64,000 nucleotides of DNA. It comes from UBA4802 sp964509195. GTDB taxonomy: Bacteria; Spirochaetota; UBA4802; UB4802. Below the pieces are notes generated by a model that did no database searches, was not told where the DNA came from, and saw only the letters and a list, made by a program, of their open reading frames with translations. The translations under genes were made by a program, and so were the position numbers. Shown one piece after another: positions 53,702 through 62,405 of the stretch. Position 1 is the stretch's first letter; every line of letters starts with the position of its first letter. The DNA is taken from positions 1 through 64,000 of the forward strand of contig CAZDWJ010000001.1 in assembly GCA_964509195.1 (NCBI GenBank). The letters run 5' to 3'.

Positions 53702-55270
53702 TTACATCCTCTCTAATAGCATTAATATTTTTTGTGCAGCGCGAATGCCATCAACTGCAGAACTTACAATACCGCCGGCATATCCTGCACCTTCACCAAC
53801 AGGATACAGCCCTTTACAATTAATTGACTGAAAACTTTTATCACGAACTATCCGTACTGGTGAAGATGTACGCGTTTCAACCCCCACCATAATACCTTCA
53901 TCAGTTAGAAACCCTCTCATCATTAAATCAAAATGGGCGATAGCTCTTTTTAAAGGTTCTTTGATTATATCAGGAAGAATTTCATTAAAATTATTCTCCA
54001 CAACTCCAGGTTTATACGTACATACAGGTAGAGAAGAATCAACTGAATTTTGCAAAAAAGATGTCAACCGCTGAGCAGGAGCTATAAATTTTCCACCACC
54101 AGCTGTATATGCCTTTTCCTCTAATGAAATCTGAAAATTAATACCATCCATTACTTCATCCACATCATCTGGTGCAACAGTTACCACCAATGCAGCATTT
54201 GAATTGGCACCATCACGTTGTGAATAACTCATCCCGTTTACACAAAGCCGCTTTTTTTCAGATGAAGAATTAATAATATACCCACCCGGACACATACAAA
54301 ATGAATATACGCCTCTGCCTGTAATATCCTTATATGTCAGTCTGTATTCAGCACCACACAATCCATACCTGTCTTTATCTTTACCATACTGTATCTCATC
54401 AATAAGCTCCCGTGGATGTTCAACGCGTACACCTACCGCAAACCCTTTTTTTTGCAATGCAACACCTCTTGTGTGAAGCAACTGGTACACATCACGTGCA
54501 GAATGCCCCGTGGCAAGGACCAGTATATCAGTAACTATCTCACAATCTTTATTAATATAAAATCCTTTTAATTTATTATCTTTTATTACTATATCAGAGA
54601 GTCTTTGACCAAATCGTATTGTGGAATTATGCTTGAGGATATAATTTCTGATATTTTCTATTATGCCAATTAGTCTGTCTGTTCCTATGTGTGGCTTAGC
54701 CTCATAGACAATTGATGCCGGAGCACCAAACCGTATCAGTAAGTCGTAAAAAAGTTTTATTTCTTTTTTATCTATGCGTGTTGTCAGTTTGCCATCAGAA
54801 TAGGTGCCTGCACCACCCTCGCCAAACACTACATTGCTTTCTGTGTTAAGAACCCCCTTTTCCCGCAAAAGAGCTACATCCCTGTGCCGTTCAGCCAGAA
54901 CCTTGCCTCTTTCATATATGTCAACCGCTACTCCAGCTTCAATGAGGGTCAAAGCACAAAACAACCCTGCTGGGCCGCAACCAATTACAGGCACACGCAT
55001 GTTTGTTGTAACTTTTGGTATTATTATTGGTTCTTCTTCACAGTAAGGCAATGCTCTGCCAGTAGATATAAGCTTTGTAGCAACCTCTTCAGAGATGTCC
55101 ACCCAGCAGCGATAATGATATACTAATGCCTTGCGTGCATCCAGTGATTTGCGAATAATTGAATATGATGTAATGCTGCATCCACAGATATGCGACAGCG
55201 TAGTGACTAATTCTTCTTCTCTGAAATCTGGTGTAACTGTAAAATCAATAATAACCTTCATATAAACCAC
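53702..55270 (-). CDS. FAD-dependent oxidoreductase, COG2509-like
   Basis: 522 residues, with a likely ATG at 55261 (MKVII). A small N-terminal domain (about 1-90) precedes the Rossmann FAD motif VPVIGCGPAGLFCALTLIEAG. VVFGEGGAGTYSDGKLTTR and the GAGYAGGIVSSAVDGIRAA region near the end are signatures of this uncharacterised NAD(FAD)-utilising dehydrogenase family. Cytosolic; reaction unknown. Confidence 0.88.
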   Translation of the reverse strand: MVYMKVIIDFTVTPDFREEELVTTLSHICGCSITSYSIIRKSLDARKALVYHYRCWVDISEEVATKLISTGRALPYCEEEPIIIPKVTTNMRVPVIGCGPAGLFCALTLIEAGVAVDIYERGKVLAERHRDVALLREKGVLNTESNVVFGEGGAGTYSDGKLTTRIDKKEIKLFYDLLIRFGAPASIVYEAKPHIGTDRLIGIIENIRNYILKHNSTIRFGQRLSDIVIKDNKLKGFYINKDCEIVTDILVLATGHSARDVYQLLHTRGVALQKKGFAVGVRVEHPRELIDEIQYGKDKDRYGLCGAEYRLTYKDITGRGVYSFCMCPGGYIINSSSEKKRLCVNGMSYSQRDGANSNAALVVTVAPDDVDEVMDGINFQISLEEKAYTAGGGKFIAPAQRLTSFLQNSVDSSLPVCTYKPGVVENNFNEILPDIIKEPLKRAIAHFDLMMRGFLTDEGIMVGVETRTSSPVRIVRDKSFQSINCKGLYPVGEGAGYAGGIVSSAVDGIRAAQKILMLLERM

Positions 55271-55511
55271 TATTGTTATGATATGTGATAATAATTACCT
55301 GATCCACTGTTATATTTCCCACTTTACTCTCTATGGGCATATCATATACAACAATTGTGCACATATCCCCATAAAAAAAGATAGACATTTTATAAAATTA
55401 TTCTCTAATAGTAAATATTAATTTCATGATAGTTCTTCTGCACTAATTGCTGCATATTCCGTGATTAGAGATCTGGGACACTAGCATTTTGAAGGTAAAT
55501 GGTGAAAGTGC

Positions 55512-57260
55512 GTGTTACATAATGATATTGAAAAATTCAGTGCCATAAATAAAAGAATAAATTCAAATCTGAAACTATCAGATTTATTAATGCTTATTCT
55601 TGATATAACCAAAGACATGTTGCGTACAGAAGGTTGCTCAATTCTTCTTACCGACCCGGTTACTGAAGATCTTTATTTTTACATTGTAAGAGGAGGAAGC
55701 GATTCTCTTATTAAAGGGGAGATAGTGCCTAAAGGGAAAGGTATTGCCGGACATGTTGCGTTAACCGGGACCCCCTGTATAGTCAATGATCCACAGAACG
55801 ATGAGAGATTTTATAAGGAAATCGACAATAAAGTTCACTTCCATACCCGCAACATTATCTGTGCTCCGATGGTACTTGTTGACAGACTTGTTGGAGTTAT
55901 TGAGGCAGTCAACAGTATTGGCAGGGATGCATTCACACAGGATGACCTCAAAGTTCTCATGTATATAGCTGATTCAGCAGCTATTGCCATTTCTCACCGC
56001 CAGCTTTATCAGGATCTGTCTACACGGCTAAAAGAACTTGAAATAATGTATGAGATTTCACAGGCTATTGCACATTCAAGTCCTTCAGAAAACATCTTTT
56101 CAAAGATCATACAGCCACTTGCATCGTCAGTGGGCGTTAAGCGGGCATCTATATTATTATACAATACATCAACTGGTAAATTTTCCATTGCATCATCATA
56201 TAATCTCCCTGAATCTATACGTTCGCCATTGACAAAGAATCAGGCACCCATAGCCTATCATGTTTATACCAGTGGAGACCCATTACTGGTAAATAATATT
56301 ATAGCCGATCCATCTCTTGCTTCTTTTGCAAAAATTCATGAATATATCACACCCTCTTTTATATCTATACCACTGCGATATAAAAACAGCATAATAGGTG
56401 TTTTAAATCTGGCTGATAAATTGGACAAAACAAGTTTTGATGCATATGACTTAAGGGTTGCAACTACCATAGCAAATCAAATAGTTGAAGCGTACCAAAA
56501 TTCTATCTACCTGCAACAAACAGAAGAACAACGCAGGCTTGCTCAAGAAATTGACATTGCTGCAGAAATCCAGAAAAGAATACTACCAAAAATCCCTCAA
56601 TCAATCAATAACCACCGCTTAGCAGCATTTAACAAATCTGCTAAAGAGGTAGGAGGCGATTTTTATGACCTTTTCCAGTTTGACAATGAAAAATTTGGAT
56701 TACTCATTGCTGATATATCAGGGAAAGGCATCCCTGCAGCGCTATTTATGGGTACAGCCCGTAATGTGTTACGAGCAGAATCGCGTATTAACAATCAGCC
56801 AGGCCAGCTACTTACACATGCAAATAAATATATTTACGAAGATTCGGAATATGGGATGTTTGTGACCGTATTTTACATGCTTATAGATTCACACAATAAA
56901 CTTTTAACCTATAGTAGTGCAGGCCATAATAATCAACTTCTGATACGTTCAAAAACACTTGAACCTATCCGCGTTAATGCAAAAGGAGTTGCACTTGGTA
57001 TAACAAATAATGCAAAATATGAAGAAAAAGCATTATTTTTTGACGATGGTGATCTTGTTGTCCTTTTTACTGATGGCGTTCTTGATCTTTTAGGTAATGG
57101 GAACATGGATGCGGGCGAAAAACAGCTTATTGACATCGCGCTTAACTCAATACAAAAAGGACCTGATTATCTTATAACGCGTCTTCAGGATAATCTTATT
57201 ACTCTTGATGTTGACAAAGAATTTCTTGATGATTTTACTGTCCTTGCCATTCAATTCTAA
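55512..57260 (+). CDS. GAF-GAF-PP2C (SpoIIE/RsbU-like) serine phosphatase
   Basis: 582 residues from a GTG start; an in-frame stop lies just upstream. Two GAF domains (about 20-170 and 185-330: GCSILLTDPVTEDLYFY, GIAGHVALTGTPCIVND, and VKRASILLYNTSTGKFSIA) are followed by the linker LAQEIDIAAEIQKRILP and a SpoIIE-type PP2C domain (about 375-580). Metal-site motifs are GGDFYDLFQ, IADISGKGIPAALFMG, FTDGVLD and DDFTVLAIQF. It probably dephosphorylates an anti-sigma antagonist in a partner-switching pathway, with GAF domains as input. Confidence 0.92.
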   Translation: MLHNDIEKFSAINKRINSNLKLSDLLMLILDITKDMLRTEGCSILLTDPVTEDLYFYIVRGGSDSLIKGEIVPKGKGIAGHVALTGTPCIVNDPQNDERFYKEIDNKVHFHTRNIICAPMVLVDRLVGVIEAVNSIGRDAFTQDDLKVLMYIADSAAIAISHRQLYQDLSTRLKELEIMYEISQAIAHSSPSENIFSKIIQPLASSVGVKRASILLYNTSTGKFSIASSYNLPESIRSPLTKNQAPIAYHVYTSGDPLLVNNIIADPSLASFAKIHEYITPSFISIPLRYKNSIIGVLNLADKLDKTSFDAYDLRVATTIANQIVEAYQNSIYLQQTEEQRRLAQEIDIAAEIQKRILPKIPQSINNHRLAAFNKSAKEVGGDFYDLFQFDNEKFGLLIADISGKGIPAALFMGTARNVLRAESRINNQPGQLLTHANKYIYEDSEYGMFVTVFYMLIDSHNKLLTYSSAGHNNQLLIRSKTLEPIRVNAKGVALGITNNAKYEEKALFFDDGDLVVLFTDGVLDLLGNGNMDAGEKQLIDIALNSIQKGPDYLITRLQDNLITLDVDKEFLDDFTVLAIQF

Positions 57261-57276
57261 TTGTTATGGATAAATC

Positions 57277-58257
57277 ATGAAAAAGGCCCGTTACATTTTT
57301 TTACTAATAGGAATAGTAATACTTTTTTTTCTTTTTAAAACGTTTGGTTTTCAAAAAACAATTTCACAAATAATTTCCGTTGGCTGGGGTTTTTGGGTTA
57401 TCGTTAGTATATTCATTTTCAGCCATATATTTCTTACTTTAGGATGGAAGGTTTTAATCAACCATCCCATTAATTTTAAAACATTTATCATTCTAATACT
57501 TGCCCGTATAGGTGGCGACTCAACATCTTCAATAAACGCATTTGGTTCTCTTGCTGGGGAACCGTTAAAAGCAATGTATATGAAAGATTACATCCCTTTA
57601 CAGATAGGGCTAGCCTCCGTAGTTCTGGACAGGACCGCACATTCGCTTGCAAACGCATTAATGTTTTTAACCGGGATTATATTGAGTTTATTTATTCTCA
57701 ATCTACCATTATACATAACCATTATTGCATTAGGATTTTTTTTGCTTACCCTGATCGTTACTGCCCTTATTATAAAAAAACAAAGGGAAGGTTTACTTGA
57801 TTTTATTATTTCAATACTTCCATCACGATTGCATAAAAAAATAATAACGGAGGAAAGGCAAAAAAAAATTGAAGAGTTAGATGAAGAAATTAAATATATT
57901 TTTAGCAGCAAATCGCATATACACAAGTTCATCCTATCAATACTGCTTCACTATTTTGCAGTAACCATATCCTGTACTTTAGAAATATATCTTATAGTAT
58001 ATTTTCTCAATATACCTTTTAATATCTACCATGCACTTTTTCTATATGTATTTGGGCTCTTTTTAACTTCAGTCATGTTTTTCATGCCAGCAAATTTAGG
58101 TACCAGTGAAGGTTCATATTCATTAGCCCTCAAACTGTTAGGCTATGATCCATCATTGGGGCTTACTATTGGTATTGTACGCAGATTACGGACTTTTGTG
58201 TGGTCAATAATTGGTATTATAATACTTATGCTTGCCGGCTTGAAAAAGAACGAATAA
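57277..58257 (+). CDS. UPF0104/LPG synthase-type flippase-like membrane protein
   Basis: 326 residues with about eight TM helices. It resembles the membrane domain of lysylphosphatidylglycerol synthases (COG0392): FSHIFLTLGWKVLI, the conserved NAFGSLAGEPLKAMYM, VVLDRTAHSLANALMF, and MFFMPANLGTSEGSYSLALKLLG. It lacks the catalytic synthase domain, so lipid transport or a scaffold role is likely. Begins 16 nt after the phosphatase gene; its 3' end overlaps the convergent sixA by 32 nt. Confidence 0.82.
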   Translation: MKKARYIFLLIGIVILFFLFKTFGFQKTISQIISVGWGFWVIVSIFIFSHIFLTLGWKVLINHPINFKTFIILILARIGGDSTSSINAFGSLAGEPLKAMYMKDYIPLQIGLASVVLDRTAHSLANALMFLTGIILSLFILNLPLYITIIALGFFLLTLIVTALIIKKQREGLLDFIISILPSRLHKKIITEERQKKIEELDEEIKYIFSSKSHIHKFILSILLHYFAVTISCTLEIYLIVYFLNIPFNIYHALFLYVFGLFLTSVMFFMPANLGTSEGSYSLALKLLGYDPSLGLTIGIVRRLRTFVWSIIGIIILMLAGLKKNE

Positions 58258-58711
58258 TGGCATCTATCATTGTTTCAGGGATATATGCTTTGCAATACAG
58301 CATATCACCGTCACTGAAAATAAAAACGGGCGAAGCATTTGCTATAGTTATAAGCCCAGTTTGAGAAGTTGAAAGCACTTTTGCAACAAGTACATCAATA
58401 AAGGGTTTATGGGTTACTACAATTATATTTCTTTTTTCCTGTATTAAATACTGCATAATAGAATCGGGGCTATCTTTAGGATTTATTGATTTGTTGACAG
58501 CAACTTCGCAATTAAATTTTTCAGCAACTATCGCCGCACTTTCATAAGACCGCAATATCCCGCTATGAATAACAATATCAGGTTTCCAATTAATTATATG
58601 CAGAAATTGAGCAAATTTATGAAACTGTTCTCTTCCTTTTTGAGACAAAGGCCGTTGTTGATTTATTGACGAATCCACTGCGTCACCATGTTGTATAATT
58701 ATTGCTTCCAT
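58226..58711 (-). CDS. sixA: SixA-type phosphohistidine phosphatase
   Basis: 161 residues from ATG 58711 (GGAGG 5 nt before). Histidine phosphatase superfamily. The catalytic His is in IIIQHGDAVD (QHG rather than the usual RHG, a variant seen in some SixA-like proteins). RPLSQKGREQFHKFAQFL follows, with DIVIHSGILRS and IIVVTHKPFIDVL as the second core. It probably removes phosphate from HPt domains or other phosphohistidines. The hybrid kinase in this window belongs to a relevant substrate class, but no link is shown. Confidence 0.85.
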   Translation of the reverse strand: MEAIIIQHGDAVDSSINQQRPLSQKGREQFHKFAQFLHIINWKPDIVIHSGILRSYESAAIVAEKFNCEVAVNKSINPKDSPDSIMQYLIQEKRNIIVVTHKPFIDVLVAKVLSTSQTGLITIANASPVFIFSDGDMLYCKAYIPETMIDAIIRSFSSRQA

Positions 58712-58983
58712 TGTGGCCTCCATCAAAAACAAAAGACTTTATGTAAAAAACTCTACTGATATTTAGATTTATCATATATCATCAAATATTATTAATCAAT
58801 TACTATTTATTTATAAAATCATATTATCACACTTTTATAATATCCCCCGTCAGCATTCTGATTATGCAGATGTTCATTATTTACTTTTAAAGTTGACTTC
58901 ATAACTATTTCAGATTAGAATACTACACACTATAACATTACCAGCCATAATCGCTATTTATTATTATTTATTATTGGATTATT

Positions 58984-59895
58984 ATGATGTTACTATCACC
59001 ACTTATCAGATACCTGAATAAGCAACGCCAGAAAAGATTATTCCCCAAAAAGAAGGTCCTTATTCTTGAAGGCGGTGGAATGCGAGGAGTTTTTTTAACT
59101 GGAGTTTTACAAGCTTTTACGGACAGAGATTATTTCCCTTTTGAATTAATCATAGGATCATCAGCTGGCGCACTAACAGGAGTGGCATACTCTGCTGGTC
59201 AGATTTATCTGGCCAGGGATGCTTTTTTCGGAGTTCTATTGAGCGAGAGTTTTATAAAAATTTCAAATATACTACGGCCAACAAAGCATATACTAAATTT
59301 AGACTGGATGGTTTCAACAGTAATTGAAGGCAATGAGACATTAAACTTTCAATACCTTAAGCACTCAATACCAGTGTTGATAACCGCAACCGAATACAGT
59401 GATAATAACCCTCCTGAAACGGTATATCTTCATTCAAAGAAGGATGATATAATACCATCATTGAAAGCTTCTGCTGCAATCCCTGTATTGTATAGGGGCT
59501 TTATTGAATATAACAACCGCAAACTCTGTGATGGAGGATTGCTTGATCCAATCCCTTACAAAAAAGCATTAAGCCTTGGCTATAAGGAAGAAGACATCCT
59601 GGTTGTTGTTACCAGAAAAAAAGGGTATCGGAAAAAGGAAGAATCATTCTGGATAAGATATCTTATTGAAAATTATTTTAAGGACACAAAATACCGTTAC
59701 TTAACTCAAGCTCTTGAAAATCGATATCTTATGTACAATGCAATCCTTGATGAGCTTGAACACAAGTATAAAAATATACGCATTATCTATCCACCTGATA
59801 ATTTTATAGTAGACCGATTAACGCGCGACCCTAAAAAAATCCTGGAAGGATTTGAACAGGGTGTTCAGTGCGGTAAAAATTTCTTATTATCATAA
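58984..59895 (+). CDS. Patatin-like phospholipase
   Basis: 303 residues. Oxyanion loop LILEGGGMRGVFLTGVL, catalytic Ser in GSSAGALTGVAY (GxSxG), catalytic Asp in KLCDGGLLDPIPYKKA. This is the Ser-Asp dyad of patatins, closest in layout to the YjjU type. No signal peptide; a lipid acyl hydrolase in the cytosol or at the membrane. Confidence 0.92.
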   Translation: MMLLSPLIRYLNKQRQKRLFPKKKVLILEGGGMRGVFLTGVLQAFTDRDYFPFELIIGSSAGALTGVAYSAGQIYLARDAFFGVLLSESFIKISNILRPTKHILNLDWMVSTVIEGNETLNFQYLKHSIPVLITATEYSDNNPPETVYLHSKKDDIIPSLKASAAIPVLYRGFIEYNNRKLCDGGLLDPIPYKKALSLGYKEEDILVVVTRKKGYRKKEESFWIRYLIENYFKDTKYRYLTQALENRYLMYNAILDELEHKYKNIRIIYPPDNFIVDRLTRDPKKILEGFEQGVQCGKNFLLS

Positions 59896-59902
59896 AACTA
59901 TT

Positions 59903-60940
59903 TCACTGAACCTGCACTTTATTAACTTCTTCTTTGATTTTTTCAATACTTTGCTTATGTTTCCCTTTAATTTCTTCATAGCTTTTTCTATATGCTTCTT
60001 TAATTGCCATTATTGCTTCATAATTAGCTTTTTGCTGTTGAACAACCTTATCAGCCTGCTGTTTTACCTTATTAAAGGTGTTAAATATTTCCTGTCTTTT
60101 TTCCTTATAACTCTGCAAAACATGGTCTACTGCTGCGTTGGCACAATCGCCTAAAAAATAATCATCAGCTATTAACGCTACCTTAGTTTCCAGCTCACTC
60201 ATATCTTTTTCTAATTTTTTAGAATCCTTTTTCTTAGTGGATGATTGTTTAAATTTTTCTATCTCAGCTGATTGCATTGAGCTTCTTTGCTCCAGCATTC
60301 CCAGATATTCCTCATAACTTGCAGCAAATTTTTCAGGCTCAAGTACAAAATCTTTATCAGCAGTATTTTTCCACACTTCAGGGTTTTTGGGGTTTTCATC
60401 AAGCAATGGCTTTTGTGCAAGTTCAGCAGTAGCTTGCTCATCTCCACGTATATTTATTTCCCCATATGGATTAACTAATGCAAGCGCTCCCTCTTCCATA
60501 TTAACTCTGGAATTTGAGCTATCACTAACCGCAACAAAAAACTCTGTTCCCCTGATTGCACATACAGTGGTTGGAGTATATACTTTCTTTGATTCACCCT
60601 TTTGTAATTTTGAAATTTTTGCCTTGATGACACCATTTATTACAGAAACATTCTCTTCTTTATCTTGTATTGCGGCAACCTTAACCTTTGTATTTTCAAA
60701 AATCCTCACAGTACTTTTGTCTGCAAACTGAAATTCAGTTATACTTGCGTTCTTTGTTACAACAATATCTCCCTGAGCCAGCTGCATTCCCACCACTGCA
60801 AGTGTCTGTTTACCATCACGTTCAATTACTACATCGCCAACCACAAAGCTTATTTCCAGTGCAAAAACACACTTGGCCGACAACAAAACAGTAACAATAC
60901 ATACTAAATATATTATTATAATTGATAAAACTTTTTTCAT
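59903..60940 (-). CDS. FecR-domain exported protein with coiled-coil tail
   Basis: 345 residues from ATG 60940 (GGAGG 5 nt before). Signal peptide or anchor (about 1-27). FecR-type domain (about 28-150): VVGDVVIERDGKQTL, GMQLAQGDIVVTKNASITEFQFADKSTVRI, CAIRGTEFFVAV. The second half (about 190-345) is a Lys/Glu/Gln-rich coiled coil. No sigma or TonB gene is adjacent, so it is a stand-alone FecR-domain protein, probably a periplasmic scaffold rather than an iron regulator. Confidence 0.82.
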   Translation of the reverse strand: MKKVLSIIIIYLVCIVTVLLSAKCVFALEISFVVGDVVIERDGKQTLAVVGMQLAQGDIVVTKNASITEFQFADKSTVRIFENTKVKVAAIQDKEENVSVINGVIKAKISKLQKGESKKVYTPTTVCAIRGTEFFVAVSDSSNSRVNMEEGALALVNPYGEINIRGDEQATAELAQKPLLDENPKNPEVWKNTADKDFVLEPEKFAASYEEYLGMLEQRSSMQSAEIEKFKQSSTKKKDSKKLEKDMSELETKVALIADDYFLGDCANAAVDHVLQSYKEKRQEIFNTFNKVKQQADKVVQQQKANYEAIMAIKEAYRKSYEEIKGKHKQSIEKIKEEVNKVQVQ

Positions 60941-61202
60941 TCTATCCTCCACCCATATTTTTTATAATATCTTTTGCCTCTATTATTCTTTGAATGTAAA
61001 TAATTAATCTTTTTTAATAAATAAGTACTATTTTTATTCACGAAAGTGCAACATTTAATATCTTTGTTTTATTAAAATTATATATTGTACACATTATTTA
61101 GCCCTACACTACAAACACATGGACAGAAGTAAATAAATATCTATCTATACCTCAAACACACTTTTTGGTTGAAGTATGTATACCCTTATTTATAAATATT
61201 TA

Positions 61203-62405
61203 CTAAGGATTAAATTTCATCCCCAGCATTGTGACATCATCAACAAAGCGGTCCGCTCCACAAAACTCCTGGATTTTATCAAACAAAAATTCTATTAATT
61301 CTGGTATCTCAAGTTCCCTGTGTTCATCAATTAATTGCTGAAACCGCTTTTCACCAAGAATTCTATCAACCCTATCAGGGCACTCAAAGGCCCCATCAGA
61401 AAAAAATAGCAATTTATCACCAGGCAAAAGCTCAATACTTTTTGTTGCATACAGTGACGTATCAAATATTCCGACAAAGGGTCCTGTTGTTTCCATCCTT
61501 ATAACCTGTCCATCAGAATGCACTACAATAGGTGCAGGCAAGCCGGCATTTACATACTCAAGGCGGGATTTCTCCAAATCAAAATGTGCAAAAAATATCG
61601 TTGCATAATTGTAGCTCATCATCTTTTGCGTCTGTATAAGGAACTGATTCATTTCTTTCAAAATGTCAGAAGGAGGCTTTGTTACATCTACAAATGTTGT
61701 GATAGCTGTCTTTACTATTGCTGAATAAAGTGCAGCAGGTACTCCGTGACCAGATACATCCGCAAAAATAAAAGAAAAATGCTTTTCGTCATGAATAATA
61801 AAATCAAAAAAATCACCACTTATTTTTTCTACGGGTTTGAATTTTAGATAGAATGTAAACTCTTTGATATCAGGAAAAACAACAGGGAAAAGACACTGTT
61901 GCAGGTTGCTAGCAATATCAAGCTCATTCTCAATCTGAATGGAACGTGCTTGTATTTGTGCATAGAGCCGTTCTAGTTCCTGGTTTTTTAATTTAAGTTC
62001 CTCTAGCAATTTTATATTTTCTTTTATGAGTTTATGGCGTTCATAAGCCCTATGCACTGCAAGTGTTATCTGATCATTTTTAAAAGGTTTCAGTATAAAA
62101 TCAAAAGCCCCTGCCTTTAGCGCTGATATTGCCACTTCAATGTCATTATACGCAGTGATAACAATTATGGGAACATTCTCATCAATTTCATGTACTTTGT
62201 GTATAAATTCCAATCCATTAATACCCGGCAGGTTCACATCGGTTATTATGACATCTGCAGAAGTAATAACCCCACTTTTCAATGCATCTTCGGCAGTATA
62301 AAAATTGCGTACTTTATATTCATTTTCAAGAATAAACTTCAATACTTCATTAACCATCTCATCATCATCGATGATTATTGTAGTTGGCATTTCTATTTCT
62401 TTCAT
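61203..62405 (-). CDS. Response regulator with PP2C (SpoIIE-type) output domain
   Basis: 400 residues. Receiver domain (about 8-125): IIIDDDEMVNEVL, phosphoacceptor Asp in VIITDVNLPGINGLEF, Thr/Lys switch in VITAYND and FILKPFKND. Coiled coil (about 130-170), linker ELDIASNLQQCLFP, then a SpoIIE PP2C domain with SGDFFDFII, FADVSGHGVPAALYSA, FFSDGAFEC and DDVTMLGM. RssB/RsbU-like: phosphorylation should control dephosphorylation of an anti-anti-sigma protein. The ATG directly follows the stop of the CHAT-like gene (no gap). Confidence 0.93.
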   Translation of the reverse strand: MKEIEMPTTIIIDDDEMVNEVLKFILENEYKVRNFYTAEDALKSGVITSADVIITDVNLPGINGLEFIHKVHEIDENVPIIVITAYNDIEVAISALKAGAFDFILKPFKNDQITLAVHRAYERHKLIKENIKLLEELKLKNQELERLYAQIQARSIQIENELDIASNLQQCLFPVVFPDIKEFTFYLKFKPVEKISGDFFDFIIHDEKHFSFIFADVSGHGVPAALYSAIVKTAITTFVDVTKPPSDILKEMNQFLIQTQKMMSYNYATIFFAHFDLEKSRLEYVNAGLPAPIVVHSDGQVIRMETTGPFVGIFDTSLYATKSIELLPGDKLLFFSDGAFECPDRVDRILGEKRFQQLIDEHRELEIPELIEFLFDKIQEFCGADRFVDDVTMLGMKFNP

